From positions 1 through 29,932 of the forward strand of contig QFOX01000022.1 in NCBI GenBank assembly GCA_003241645.1: a DNA stretch of 29,932 nt, read 5' to 3'. Shown piece after piece: positions 1 through 9,726 of the stretch. Every line of letters starts with the position of its first letter. Position 1 is the first letter of the stretch. The notes below the pieces were generated by a model. It did no database searches. It worked only from the letters and a program-made list of their open reading frames with translations, and was not told the origin of the DNA. This stretch comes from Azospirillum brasilense. Lineage in GTDB: Bacteria > Pseudomonadota > Alphaproteobacteria > Rickettsiales > UBA3002. Both the position numbers and the translations under genes were made by a program.

Positions 1-380
1 ACCGACACGGCCGCCACCGGCGCCGGGGTGATGAGCGACTGGTACAGCAGCGCGCCCAGCTCGATGAACAGGAACGCCGCAAAGAACACGCCCAGCGGCA
101 GGTAGCGGATGAAGCCGGCGCGGAATTTCTCGAAGTTGATGTTCAGCATCATCACCACGAACAGGAACAGTACCGCCACCGCGCCCACATAGACGATGAC
201 CAGCGTCATGGCGAGGTATTCAGCCCCCAGCAGCACGAACAGGCCTGCCGCATTGAAGAACGCAAGGATGAGGAAGAACACGGAATGCACCGGGTTTTTT
301 GCCGTGATCACCGCACCGGCGCTGAGCATCAGCACGGCGGAGAACACGTAGAACATGAGGGATGGAATATCGAACAGCAT
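1..380 (-). CDS. nuoJ: NADH-quinone oxidoreductase subunit J (partial)
   Basis: Membrane subunit of proton-pumping complex I. The minus-strand frame opens with ATG at 380 and stays open to the left edge, so the C-terminal part is missing and about 126 residues are visible. They begin MLFDIPSLMFYVFSAVLML and include the family-typical NPVHSVFFLILAFFNAAGLF and EYLAMTLVIVYVGAVAVLFLFVVMM stretches, which are consecutive membrane helices with the conserved YVGAVAVLFLFVVMM core. It begins 9 bases after the nuoI stop, as expected for the last visible gene of the nuo operon. nuoK, L, M and N are expected beyond the edge. Family identification is very secure. Confidence 0.95.
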   Translation of the reverse strand, partial: MLFDIPSLMFYVFSAVLMLSAGAVITAKNPVHSVFFLILAFFNAAGLFVLLGAEYLAMTLVIVYVGAVAVLFLFVVMMLNINFEKFRAGFIRYLPLGVFFAAFLFIELGALLYQSLITPAPVAAVS

Positions 381-389
381 GGCGGGGGC

Positions 390-881
390 TTACCTGTATT
401 CTGCGTCGGCTTCAAGGTTGGCGGCGATGGCTGCTTCCCAGCGCTCGCCGTTGGCCAGCAACTTGGCCTTGTCATAGAACAGTTCTTCGCGGGTTTCCGC
501 GGCGTATTCGAAGTTCGGGCCTTCGACGATCGCATCCACGGGGCAGGCTTCCTGGCAGAAGCCGCAATAGATGCATTTGGTCATGTCGATGTCGTAACGC
601 GTGGTGCGGCGCGAACCGTCGTCGCGGGCTTCGGCTTCGATGGTGATGGCCTGCGCCGGGCAGATCGCCTCGCAGAGTTTGCAGGCAATGCAGCGTTCCT
701 CGCCGTTCGCATAGCGGCGCAGCGCATGCTCGCCACGGAAGCGCGGGCTGAGCGGGCCCTTTTCGTAGGGGTAGTTGATGGTCACGGATTTCCGCGTGAA
801 CGCATATTTCAGCGTCAGGAACATGCCGGTCAGCAGTTCCGACAGCAGGAACGAGCGAACGATGTACCGCAGGTTAGTCAT
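390..881 (-). CDS. nuoI: NADH-quinone oxidoreductase subunit I (two 4Fe-4S ferredoxin)
   Basis: Peripheral-arm subunit carrying clusters N6a and N6b, which pass electrons from NuoG toward NuoB. The 163 residues match the usual alphaproteobacterial length. Two classical CxxCxxCxxxCP motifs are visible: CIACKLCEAICP (Cys 64, 67, 70, 74) and CIYCGFCQEACP (Cys 103, 106, 109, 113). The C-terminal half has the typical PVDAIVEGPNFEYAAETREEL segment. The ATG at 881 lies 8 bases inside the end of nuoH, which suggests translational coupling. All cluster ligands are present, so the subunit should be functional. Confidence 0.98.
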   Translation of the reverse strand: MTNLRYIVRSFLLSELLTGMFLTLKYAFTRKSVTINYPYEKGPLSPRFRGEHALRRYANGEERCIACKLCEAICPAQAITIEAEARDDGSRRTTRYDIDMTKCIYCGFCQEACPVDAIVEGPNFEYAAETREELFYDKAKLLANGERWEAAIAANLEADAEYR

Positions 882-2157
882 GGTCGGTCTCCTCTGCCGC
901 GCGAACCTTCACGTTCTCCAGCGGCATGGTCTTGGTTTCACCCTTTTTGATGGGGGCGTAGGTTTCCAGCAGGTCGTCGTAGCCTTCATCGTCGGGCTGT
1001 ACCACCAGCTCGGCATGGCCACCATTGATGCGCGGCTGGCGCACCACCAGCGTGCCGTCACGCTTCAGGGTGACTTCGCGCTGAAGCTCTTGCTCGACCG
1101 CCGCGGCGACCGGGGCTTTGGGGTCCGGCAGCGTATCGGTGAACACGAGGTAGCCCGCGGTGCCCACCACCCACAGCAGCGACAGCGGCAGGAAGATCTT
1201 CCAGCCAAGGCGCATCAGCTGGTCATAGCGGTAACGCGGGAAGGTCGCGCGCACCCACAGGAACACGTAGAGGCACAGCACCACTTTCAGCGCGAACCAG
1301 ATGCCGGTAGGCACCCAGCTCAGCCAGGCCACATCCAGCGGGGCCTGCCAGCCACCGAGGAAGAGGATGGTCGTCATGCCGCAGATGAGGATCATGTTCG
1401 CGTATTCCCCAAGGAAGAACAGCGCGAAGCTCATGGAGGAATATTCCACGTTGTAACCGGCCACCAGCTCGCCCTCGGCCTCGGGCAGATCGAACGGCAG
1501 GCGGTTGGTCTCGGCAAGGCCGGAGATGAAGAACACCACGAACATGGGGAACAGGCCCGAGCACACATACCAGTTGCCGATGCCGCCGGCCTGCGCCTGC
1601 ACGATGTCGCCAAGGTTCAGCGAGCCCACGCACAGCAGCACGGTGATGATGACAAGGCCGATGGACACTTCGTAGCTGACCATTTGCGCGCTGGAGCGGA
1701 TGGCCCCAAGGAACGCGTATTTCGAGTTACTGGCCCAGCCGGAAATGATGATGCCATACACCCCAAGCGACGAAATGGCGAACAGGTACAGCACGCCCAC
1801 GTTCAGGTTGGCGATGACGAATTCCTTCGAAATGGGCACCACCGCCCAGCCCAGCAACGCCAGCGCAAAGGTGATGACCGGCGCGAGCAGGAACATGACC
1901 TTGTTGGCTTTGGTGGGAATGATGGTCTCTTTCAGGAAGAGCTTTAAACCATCTGCGAACGGTTGCAGCAGGCCGAACGGGCCAACCACGTTGGGGCCGC
2001 GGCGCAGCTGCATGGAGGCGATCACCTTGCGCTCCATGTAGGTGAGCATGGCCACCGAGATCAGCAGCGGCACGGTCACCAGCAGGATGCGCCCGATAAC
2101 GATCATGGTGGGCAGGATATTCTCGAGCCAGAGGGGGCTGTTCAGGAATTCTTGCAT
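874..2157 (-). CDS. nuoH: NADH-quinone oxidoreductase subunit H, with C-terminal extension
   Basis: Membrane subunit at the junction of the arms, forming much of the quinone chamber. The start MQEFLNSPLWLENILPTM at 2157 is chosen because it lies 1 base after the nuoG stop and matches the family N-terminus; a longer open frame to 2202 would run into nuoG. Eight hydrophobic helices and family motifs (LTYMERKVIASMQLRRGPN, LPEAEGELVAGYNVEYSS, RYDQLMRLGWKIFLPL) are visible. The protein is 427 residues, against roughly 325-350 in most relatives. The excess is a hydrophilic charged tail of about 80-90 residues after the last helix (from about FTDTLPDPKAPV to the end), rich in Glu, Lys and Asp. I do not recognise this tail. 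Confidence 0.97.
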   Translation of the reverse strand: MQEFLNSPLWLENILPTMIVIGRILLVTVPLLISVAMLTYMERKVIASMQLRRGPNVVGPFGLLQPFADGLKLFLKETIIPTKANKVMFLLAPVITFALALLGWAVVPISKEFVIANLNVGVLYLFAISSLGVYGIIISGWASNSKYAFLGAIRSSAQMVSYEVSIGLVIITVLLCVGSLNLGDIVQAQAGGIGNWYVCSGLFPMFVVFFISGLAETNRLPFDLPEAEGELVAGYNVEYSSMSFALFFLGEYANMILICGMTTILFLGGWQAPLDVAWLSWVPTGIWFALKVVLCLYVFLWVRATFPRYRYDQLMRLGWKIFLPLSLLWVVGTAGYLVFTDTLPDPKAPVAAAVEQELQREVTLKRDGTLVVRQPRINGGHAELVVQPDDEGYDDLLETYAPIKKGETKTMPLENVKVRAAEETDHD

Positions 2158-2158
2158 G

Positions 2159-4216
2159 TTACGCTGCCTTCTTCTCAGCCGTGGACTGCAGGGCCGCCAC
2201 ACAGGCCGCCATCGTCGCCGACGCGCGGCTGATGGGGTCGCTCATGTAGTAGTTGCGCACGGGGTAATCGAACTTCTCAGGCGTCACCTTGCCCTGCTTC
2301 ACCGGCGCGCTGTTCCATGCGGCTTCGGTGCGCTCGCCAATGTAGGCGAACGGGGCGAGTTTGGCTGCCAGCTGCGCGCGCAGCTCCGGCAGCGACGCAT
2401 ACGGCAGTGCTTTACCCAGCGTGGCTGCCAGCGCCGCCACGATCTCCCAATCCACCTTGGCCTGACCGGGCGCGAACACGGCGCGGCGGGCTTCCTGCAC
2501 GCGGCCTTCCGTGTTCACGTACAGCGCGTCCTTCTCGGTGTAGGCGGCGCCGGGCAGCACCACATCGGCGCGGTGGGCGCCAATGTCGCCATGGTGGCCC
2601 TGATAGACCACGAACGCATCGCCGAAATAGCTCATATCAATTTCATCTACACCCATCAGGTAGGCGAAACTGATCTGCTTGGCGGCAATCGCTTCGACGA
2701 TGCCTGCCATGTCGCGGCCACCGGCCTGCGGCACGAAGCCCACATCCAGCGCGCCCACGCGGCCCGCCGCGTAATGCAGCAGGTTGAAGCCGTTCCAGTC
2801 GGAACGCACCACGTTGCAGCTGTTGGCGATGGCGCGCGCCACGGCGAGGATGGACGCCCCATCGCTGCGCGCCAGCGCGCCTGCGCCCAGCACGATGACC
2901 GGGTTCTTCGCGTTCTTCAGCGCCTGCGACACGGTGTGGTCACCGCCAGCGATCTGCTCCAGCACTTGCGGGTTGTCGCCCAGCTGCGTGACCGGGAAAG
3001 TCAGGTCGAACGCCTGGCCCACATTGAACACCTGCGCGCCGCGCGCAAGGTAGGCCTTGCGCAGGCGGGTGTTCACCAGCGGTGCTTCGTGGCGCGGGTT
3101 GGTGCCAATGAGCAGCACCACATCCGCCTGTTCGAGGCCGCTGATGCCGGTATTCATGAGGTAGCTGGCGCGGTCGGCGGCGTCGATCTTGGCGCCGTCC
3201 TGACGGCACTCAAGGTTGGCCGAGCCCACGCTCGTCATCAGTTCTTTCAATGCAAAGGTCGCTTCCACGTCCACCTGGTTGCCGACGATGGCGGCCATCT
3301 GTTCACCTTTGAGCGATTGCATTTTCGCGGCGACCACGCCCAGCGCCTCGTCCCAGCTGGCTTCCACCAGCTTGCCATTCTTGCGCACATACGGGCGGTC
3401 AAGGCGCTGCACGCGCAGCGCGTCGCAGGCATGGCGCGACTTGTCGGCCAGCCATTCCTCGTTCACGTCCTCGTTCAGGCGCGGAAGCACGCGCAGCACG
3501 GCCTCGCCGCGGCTATCGATGCGGATATTGCTGCCCACCGCGTCCATCACGTCGATGGATTCGGTCTTGCGCAGCTCCCACGGGCGCGCCACGAACGCGT
3601 AGGGCTTGCTGGTGAGCGCACCCACCGGGCACAGGTCCACCACGTTGCCGGAAAGCTCGGAATGGAAGGGCTTATCCAGCGTGGTGATCTCCATATGTTC
3701 GCCGCGGCCGACCGCGCCCAGCTCGGGCACGCCTGCCACTTCGTCGGCGAAGCGCACGCAACGGGTGCAATGGATGCAGCGGTTCATCTCGGTCTTGATG
3801 AGCGGGCCCATGAATTTCGGCTCCACCGCGCGCTTATGGTCTTCGTAGCGGCTGGTGCCGCTGCCGTAATTCAGCGCCTGATCTTGCAGGTCGCACTCGC
3901 CCGCCTGATCGCAGATGGGGCAATCCAGCGGGTGGTTGATGAGCAGGAATTCCATCACCCCTTCGCGGGCTTTTTTCACCATGGGGGTGTTGGTCATCAC
4001 TTCCATGTTGGCGGCAGCGGGCAATGCACAGCTCGCCTGCGGCTTCGGCGGCCCGGGCTTCACTTCCACCAGGCACATGCGGCAGTTGCCCGCGATGCGC
4101 AGGCGGTCATGGTAGCAAAAACGCGGGATCTCTACGCCCTCGCGGTCGCAGACCTGAATGACGCTTTCGCCCGGGGTGAATTCGACCTCGCGGCCATCAA
4201 GTTTGAGTGTCGGCAT
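2159..4216 (-). CDS. nuoG: NADH-quinone oxidoreductase subunit G (Fe-S/molybdopterin-fold)
   Basis: Largest peripheral subunit, 685 residues, a normal length for alphaproteobacteria. The N-terminal 2Fe-2S ferredoxin domain has Cys 34, 45, 48 and 63. The His-Cys segment HPLDCPICDQAGECDLQ gives His 95 and Cys 99, 102 and 108 (cluster N5). The next 4Fe-4S cluster uses CIHCTRC (147, 150, 153) plus Cys 196 in DLCPVGAL. The rest is the molybdopterin-oxidoreductase fold typical of the subunit, with motifs such as ADVVLLIGTNPRHEAPLVN. The extra N7-type CxxCxxxC motif of some NuoG proteins is not seen after residue 210. The gene starts 3 bases after the stop of the preceding small gene; AAGG lies upstream as a ribosome-binding site. 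Confidence 0.98.
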   Translation of the reverse strand: MPTLKLDGREVEFTPGESVIQVCDREGVEIPRFCYHDRLRIAGNCRMCLVEVKPGPPKPQASCALPAAANMEVMTNTPMVKKAREGVMEFLLINHPLDCPICDQAGECDLQDQALNYGSGTSRYEDHKRAVEPKFMGPLIKTEMNRCIHCTRCVRFADEVAGVPELGAVGRGEHMEITTLDKPFHSELSGNVVDLCPVGALTSKPYAFVARPWELRKTESIDVMDAVGSNIRIDSRGEAVLRVLPRLNEDVNEEWLADKSRHACDALRVQRLDRPYVRKNGKLVEASWDEALGVVAAKMQSLKGEQMAAIVGNQVDVEATFALKELMTSVGSANLECRQDGAKIDAADRASYLMNTGISGLEQADVVLLIGTNPRHEAPLVNTRLRKAYLARGAQVFNVGQAFDLTFPVTQLGDNPQVLEQIAGGDHTVSQALKNAKNPVIVLGAGALARSDGASILAVARAIANSCNVVRSDWNGFNLLHYAAGRVGALDVGFVPQAGGRDMAGIVEAIAAKQISFAYLMGVDEIDMSYFGDAFVVYQGHHGDIGAHRADVVLPGAAYTEKDALYVNTEGRVQEARRAVFAPGQAKVDWEIVAALAATLGKALPYASLPELRAQLAAKLAPFAYIGERTEAAWNSAPVKQGKVTPEKFDYPVRNYYMSDPISRASATMAACVAALQSTAEKKAA

Positions 4217-4219
4217 GCC

Positions 4220-4657
4220 TTAAGCCTTCTGACGGTTTGCGTGTTCCATAAGCGCAAAGACTTTTTCTTTCAACTCATGGAACTTGGTTTGTTTTTGTTT
4301 CTGGAATTTTACCGCGTTGTGGTTGATGCGCCCGCTTTGCACGGTGCTGCGCCCCGCCACCACGAATTCGATGTAGCCGGGGTTCACAAGGCCCGGTTCC
4401 TTGAACACCACCTCGGCAATGGCGCCGAGCGGGATCTCGCGCTGCGCGTTGAAGCCATAGGCCAGGATGTTGAAGATGCCCTTACGGGTGATCTTCAGGC
4501 GGTCGGTGCGCAGTTCGATCTGCCCGTCCAGCCCTTCGAGGTACATGAGTGCGCCGGGGCGCGCCGGGGCGGCCTTGGCAGCAGGCTTCGCAGCCGCAGG
4601 GGCCTGCGGCTTTGCCGCGGGTGCTGCAGGTTTCGGCTGTTGCTTCGCGTCACTCAT
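4220..4657 (-). CDS. PH-like (DUF4429-type) small protein inside the nuo operon
   Basis: 145-residue soluble protein of unknown function between nuoF and nuoG. Residues 1-35 are a low-complexity Ala/Pro/Lys linker (KPAAPAAKPQAPAAAKPAAK). The remainder resembles a bacterial PH-like DUF4429 domain: LEGLDGQIELRTDRLKITRKG, then IPLGAIAEVVFKEPG, then NPGYIEFVVAGR, then NHNAVKFQKQKQTKFHELKEKV. That order of beta strands ending in a helix is what I recognise; the assignment is from memory of the family pattern. There is no signal peptide or membrane segment. A strong GGGAGG site lies 6 bases before the ATG, and the gene follows nuoF by 10 bases, so it should be made with complex I. An assembly or accessory role is only inference. 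Confidence 0.8.
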   Translation of the reverse strand: MSDAKQQPKPAAPAAKPQAPAAAKPAAKAAPARPGALMYLEGLDGQIELRTDRLKITRKGIFNILAYGFNAQREIPLGAIAEVVFKEPGLVNPGYIEFVVAGRSTVQSGRINHNAVKFQKQKQTKFHELKEKVFALMEHANRQKA

Positions 4658-4667
4658 GCGTGCCTCC

Positions 4668-5937
<1,270 letters not shown>

Positions 5938-5948
<11 letters not shown>

Positions 5949-6753
5949 GCGGTGCTCCATAGAGTTTTTTGATCGCCGGGTGGGCGATGAATTGTTCAGG
6001 GATCTCGATCTCGATCGGCCCGGCCGCATAAGGCCCGACCGCGTAGACGTTGAACACCACGCTCAGGCCTGTTTCGCTGAGCGAGAGGTAGCCCAGCGCG
6101 TCTTTTTCCGCCACGTAGGCTTCGGGTTTTGCAGGGCAGAAGCTGTCGCTATGGTCCTGCTCCTCATCGGCGCAGAGGCCGCCGAGGAAGCTTTCGTCGG
6201 TTTGCTTCAGTTCCTCGTAGATATGGCGGTTCAGCGCCGGGAGTTTTTTCACGTCCACGATATCCGCCAGCGTAAGGATGCGGCCCGCGTTTTTATCGAA
6301 CAGAAGCGCGTCGCTCCACGGGTTGCCGTGGGCGGCACCCGCGCCGTAGCTGTAATGGGAGAAACCGATGGAAAGCAGCGCGTCGTTCTCAAACGCGATG
6401 GCACCGCTGAATTGTTCGTCGTTAATGCCGGCGGCGGGCACCGATTTCATGTCCACCTTCGTGCCGGGGCATGCCGGGCCATCGCCCTCGCCCATGCCTT
6501 TACCCGCCTCAATCCCCCGGGCCTTCAGTGCCGCATTCAGTACGGTCTCGTTCTTCACACCAGACACTTGCGGGTAGGCAATATCCGCTTCGCAATAGCA
6601 CATGCGCGCTTCATATTCATCCGCGCCGCTCACCTCGGCAAGGCAGGCCTTATCAAGGAACGAGCCTTGCTGCACGGGCACATGCGTCAGCACCGTGGCG
6701 GCGTGGCCGACCATGGGGCAGAGCAGCAGCAAACTGGCAAGCAGGTGGCGCAT
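5938..6753 (-). CDS. Exported DUF3298-type protein embedded between nuoE and nuoF
   Basis: 271-residue protein with a clear Sec signal peptide (MRHLLASLLLLCPMVGHAA, cleavage near residue 19), so it should be periplasmic or outer-membrane associated. The C-terminal half matches the DUF3298 pattern known from RsiV and PdaC-like proteins: FSHYSYGAGAAHGNP, then LLFDKNAGRILTLADI, then LSETGLSVVFNVYAVGPYAAGP and EIEIPEQF. Four to six Cys (for example MCYCEADI, GPACPG, GLCADE, SFCPAK) may form disulfides. The ATG at 6753 overlaps the nuoE stop by one base (TGATG), and the stop overlaps nuoF, so it is translated within the complex I operon. Function is unknown; lysozyme-inhibitor or cell-wall ligand binding are family possibilities only. 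Confidence 0.85.
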
Positions 6754-7382
6754 CAGGCAGATACTTTCTCGGTCAGGCTGGTGAGGCCGCCTTCCGGCTC
6801 CGAGGTGCAGCGGCCCGTCTGGCTGCCCACCACAGGCTTTTCGTTGCGTTTCAGCTTCAGCAGCAGCTCGCGCGTGTTCTCGTAGGTCAGGTCCTCGTAA
6901 TACACGTCGGTGCCGTCATGGGCGTTCATTTCCATCATCGGCGCGTTGGCGCAGGCACCAAGGCATTCCACTTCGGTCACGGTGAACAGCCCATCGGCCG
7001 AGGTTTCACCGGGGCGAATGCCCGCCACGTCCTTCACGGCGCGCAGCACCTCGTCGGAGCCGCGCAGCCAGCACGGCGTGGTGGTGCAGCATTGCAGGTG
7101 GTAACGGCCCACCGGCGCGAGGTTGTATTGGGTGTAGAAGCTGGCCACTTCCACTACGCGGATGTAGGGCATGCCCAACATATCGGCGATGACGCGCATG
7201 GCGGCTTCCGGAATCCAGTTGCCGTGCTGCTGCTGCGCCAGCCACAGAATGGGCATGACGGCCGATTGCTGGCGGCCCGCCGGGTATTTGGCGATGTGCC
7301 ATTTGGCTTTTTCGAGGTTCTCCGGCGTGAAAGCAAATTCCGCCGGTTGCTCGAATTTCGTTTGAACGCTCATGCCTGCCAT
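6753..7382 (-). CDS. nuoE: NADH-quinone oxidoreductase subunit E (2Fe-2S)
   Basis: Thioredoxin-fold subunit carrying cluster N1a, partner of NuoF. 209 residues. Cluster ligands follow the CxxxxC plus CxxxC pattern: Cys 99 and 104 (CCTTTPCWLRG) and Cys 140 and 144 (ECLGACANAP). The N-terminus FAFTPENLEKAKWHIAKYP and the tail GGLTSLTEKVSA are typical of alphaproteobacterial NuoE. The ATG at 7382 is favoured because AGG lies about 6 bases upstream; the ATG at 7373 has its AGG only one base away. It begins 3 bases after the nuoD stop and its own stop overlaps the following exported-protein gene. Confidence 0.97.
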   Translation of the reverse strand: MAGMSVQTKFEQPAEFAFTPENLEKAKWHIAKYPAGRQQSAVMPILWLAQQQHGNWIPEAAMRVIADMLGMPYIRVVEVASFYTQYNLAPVGRYHLQCCTTTPCWLRGSDEVLRAVKDVAGIRPGETSADGLFTVTEVECLGACANAPMMEMNAHDGTDVYYEDLTYENTRELLLKLKRNEKPVVGSQTGRCTSEPEGGLTSLTEKVSA

Positions 7383-7385
7383 AAC

Positions 7386-8567
7386 TTACCTGTCGATCTC
7401 TCCGAATACCACGTCCAGCGTGCCGATGATGGCCGAAACGTCGGCCAGCATGTGGCCGCGGCTCATGAAGTCCAGCCCTTGCAGATGGGCGAACCCCGGC
7501 GCACGGATGTGGCATTTGTAGGGTTTGTTGGTGCCGTCGCTCACCAGGAACACGCCGAATTCACCCTTGGGCGCTTCCACGGCGGTGTAGGTCTCGCCCG
7601 CGGGCACGTGGTAGCCCTCGGTGAACAGCTTGAAGTGGTTAATGAGGCCTTCCATGGAATGCTTCATGAGGCCGCGGCGTGGCGGTGCGATCTTCGGATC
7701 GCCGGTGACCACCTCGCCTTTCGGCATTTTCTCGATGCACTGGCGGATGATGCGCACCGACTGGCGCATCTCTTCCATGCGCACCATGTAACGGTCGTAG
7801 CAATCGCCGTTCTTACCGATGGGAATGTCGAATTCCACCTGATCGTACATTTCGTAGGGCTGGGCTTTGCGCAGGTCCCACGGCACGCCGGAGCCACGCA
7901 GCATGGGCCCGGTGAAGCCCCATGCCTGTGCTTCTTCGGCGCTTACCACGCCGATATCCACGGTGCGCTGCTTCCAGATGCGGTTGTTGGTGACGAGGGT
8001 TTCCACGTCGTCCATCATTTTCTCGAAGCGGTCGCAGAACTTCAGGATGTCTTCTTCCATGCCGGCCGGAATGTCCTGATGCACCCCACCCGGGCGGAAA
8101 TAGGCCGAGTGGAAACGCGCACCCGAGGCGCGCTCGTAGAAGGCGAGGATCTGCTCGCGTTCCTCGAAGAACCAGAGCACTGGCGTGGTCGCCCCGGCAT
8201 CCATGATCCAGGTGGAGACGTTGAGCGTGTGGTTGGCAAGGCGCGTCAGCTCCGCGAAGACAGTGCGGATCCATTTCGCGCGCGGCGGAATTTCGCAGCC
8301 CAGCAGTTTTTCCACCGCCAGCGCATAGGCATGTTCCTGGCACATGGGCGACACGTAATCCAACCGGTCGAAATACGGCACGGCCTGCAGGTAGGTCTTG
8401 TGCTCAATGAGCTTTTCGGTGCCACGGTGCAGCAGCCCGATATGCGGGTCGGCACGCTCGACCACCTCGCCATCCATCTCGAGGATGAGGCGAAGCACGC
8501 CGTGCGCCGCCGGGTGCTGCGGGCCGAAATTCAGGGTCAGGTTCTTAATATCGACTTGGTTGCTCAT
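7386..8567 (-). CDS. nuoD: NADH-quinone oxidoreductase subunit D (49 kDa)
   Basis: Quinone-site subunit of the connecting module. The start MSNQVDIKNLTLNFGPQHPA at 8567 gives 393 residues, normal for the family; a longer open frame to 8774 lies in the acetyltransferase gene and is rejected. Key positions are visible: His 18 and His 22 in GPQHPAAHG, the quinone-site Tyr 71 in PYFDRLDYVSP, and the conserved C-terminus PGFAHLQGLDFMSRGHMLADVSAIIGTLDVVFGEIDR region (ends at 7389). The start codon overlaps the stop of the upstream acetyltransferase gene by four bases (ATGA), so translation of the two should be coupled. Confidence 0.98.
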   Translation of the reverse strand: MSNQVDIKNLTLNFGPQHPAAHGVLRLILEMDGEVVERADPHIGLLHRGTEKLIEHKTYLQAVPYFDRLDYVSPMCQEHAYALAVEKLLGCEIPPRAKWIRTVFAELTRLANHTLNVSTWIMDAGATTPVLWFFEEREQILAFYERASGARFHSAYFRPGGVHQDIPAGMEEDILKFCDRFEKMMDDVETLVTNNRIWKQRTVDIGVVSAEEAQAWGFTGPMLRGSGVPWDLRKAQPYEMYDQVEFDIPIGKNGDCYDRYMVRMEEMRQSVRIIRQCIEKMPKGEVVTGDPKIAPPRRGLMKHSMEGLINHFKLFTEGYHVPAGETYTAVEAPKGEFGVFLVSDGTNKPYKCHIRAPGFAHLQGLDFMSRGHMLADVSAIIGTLDVVFGEIDR

Positions 8568-9112
8568 GCGGCAACTCCATCCAGAAAACGGTGCATAATA
8601 TAGATGTCCACGTAGCCCAGCTTGGCGTGGTTGTAGGATTTCGGGCTGATGCCGATGATGGTGAAGCCCATGCTCTGCCACAATTCCACCGCTTTGGTGT
8701 TGGTGCTGACCACGTAATTGAACTGCATGGAAAGGCAGCCCTGGCGCTTGGCCTCTTCCAGCGAGTGCTTGCACATGGCGCGCGCCACACCGCGGCCGCG
8801 ATAATCCTTGTGCACCATGTAGCCCGCATTGGCCACATGCGCGCCATGGCCGTAATGGTTGCGGCGCAGGCTGTAGGTGCCCACGACCTTCTCGCCGTCC
8901 TTCACCACGTAGGCGAGCGCGCCGGTGCCGTACTTACCTGCACCGATCCAGAGATCCTTGGCTTGCGCCTCGGTCGTGTCGGCCGCGTAGGAATAGGTAT
9001 CGCCGCCCTGCACCACATCATGGAAGATCTCCCAGATGCCGGGCCAGTCGGCCTCGGTCGCGGCAGTGACCGCCCACGACGCCTGCACGGATTGTTTCAG
9101 CGCAGCACTCAT
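8564..9112 (-). CDS. GNAT-family N-acetyltransferase inserted between nuoC and nuoD
   Basis: 182-residue acetyl-CoA-dependent acyltransferase. The start MSAALKQSVQASWAV at 9112 is chosen because its ATG overlaps the nuoC stop (ATGA). The fold is recognisable: an N-terminal strand VTAATEADWPGIWEIFHDVV, a central LAYVVKDGEKVVGTYSLR, then the acetyl-CoA pyrophosphate loop YRGRGVARAM (residues 104-113, pattern R/QxxGxG/A), and the C-terminal VSTNTKAVELWQSMGFTIIG motif that GNAT enzymes use before the last strands. Both ends overlap nuo genes by four bases, the tightest possible coupling. The substrate cannot be told from sequence; acetylation of a complex I subunit or an unrelated small molecule are both possible. 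Confidence 0.9.
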   Translation of the reverse strand: MSAALKQSVQASWAVTAATEADWPGIWEIFHDVVQGGDTYSYAADTTEAQAKDLWIGAGKYGTGALAYVVKDGEKVVGTYSLRRNHYGHGAHVANAGYMVHKDYRGRGVARAMCKHSLEEAKRQGCLSMQFNYVVSTNTKAVELWQSMGFTIIGISPKSYNHAKLGYVDIYIMHRFLDGVAA

Positions 9113-9726
9113 GAAGCCTTGGCCTTCTCGTCGCCCGGAAGCACGGGCGCGGGATATTCCGGCCCTTCCCACGGGCTGAGGAAGTCAAAGCTGCGGTAGG
9201 CCTGATTGAGCTTCACCGGCTCGTAGACCACGCGCTTTTCGTCTTCGTCGTAGCGCAGCTCCACGTAGCCGGTCAGCGGGAAGTCCTTGCGCTGGGGGTG
9301 CCCGTCGAAGCCATAATCGGTGAGGATGCGGCGCAGGTCGGGATTGCCCTCGAACACCACGCCGTACATGTCCCATACTTCGCGCTCGAACCAGCCTGCA
9401 CCGGCAAACACCGGCACGGCGCTGGCCACGGCCACGCCTTCGGCCACCGAGAGCTTCACGCGGATGCGGCGATTCTTGCTCATGGAAAGCAGGTTATAGA
9501 CCACCTCAAAGCGCGCCACGCGGCCCGGGTAATCCACCGCGGTCACGTCGATCAGCTGCGTGAAGCGGCAATGCTCGTCGTCGCGCAGGAAGGTCAGCAG
9601 CTCGGCCACGTGCGGGGCCGCGGCCACCAGCACCAGCTCGTCGCCCGCCATGTGGTGCGACAGCACGCGATCCGAGATCGCGCCATGGATGTATTCACCA
9701 AGCTCAGGAAGGGTACGTGGCATCAT
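9109..9726 (-). CDS. nuoC: NADH-quinone oxidoreductase subunit C (30 kDa)
   Basis: Connecting-module subunit next to NuoD; carries no cofactor. 205 residues. Family signature segments are clear: FTQLIDVTAVDYPGRVARFEVVYNL, then GAGWFEREVWDMYGVVFEGNPDLRRILTDYGF, then GHPQRKDFPLTGYVELRYDEDEKRV, and a tail with FDFLSPWEGPEYPA. Two adjacent ATG codons exist (9726 and 9723); the first overlaps the nuoB stop by one base (TAATG). NuoC and NuoD are separate here, as in alphaproteobacteria and mitochondria, unlike the fused NuoCD of enterobacteria. Confidence 0.97.
   Translation of the reverse strand: MMPRTLPELGEYIHGAISDRVLSHHMAGDELVLVAAAPHVAELLTFLRDDEHCRFTQLIDVTAVDYPGRVARFEVVYNLLSMSKNRRIRVKLSVAEGVAVASAVPVFAGAGWFEREVWDMYGVVFEGNPDLRRILTDYGFDGHPQRKDFPLTGYVELRYDEDEKRVVYEPVKLNQAYRSFDFLSPWEGPEYPAPVLPGDEKAKAS

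Noticed and set aside
5949..6029. Upstream extension of nuoF
   Set aside because: The extra residues are Arg/Ser-rich, overlap the preceding gene, and the GGAG site fits only the ATG at 5948.
6471..8603. 710-codon plus-strand open frame
   Set aside because: Antisense to nuoD, nuoE and part of the exported-protein gene; composition is His/Gln/Arg-rich without domains.
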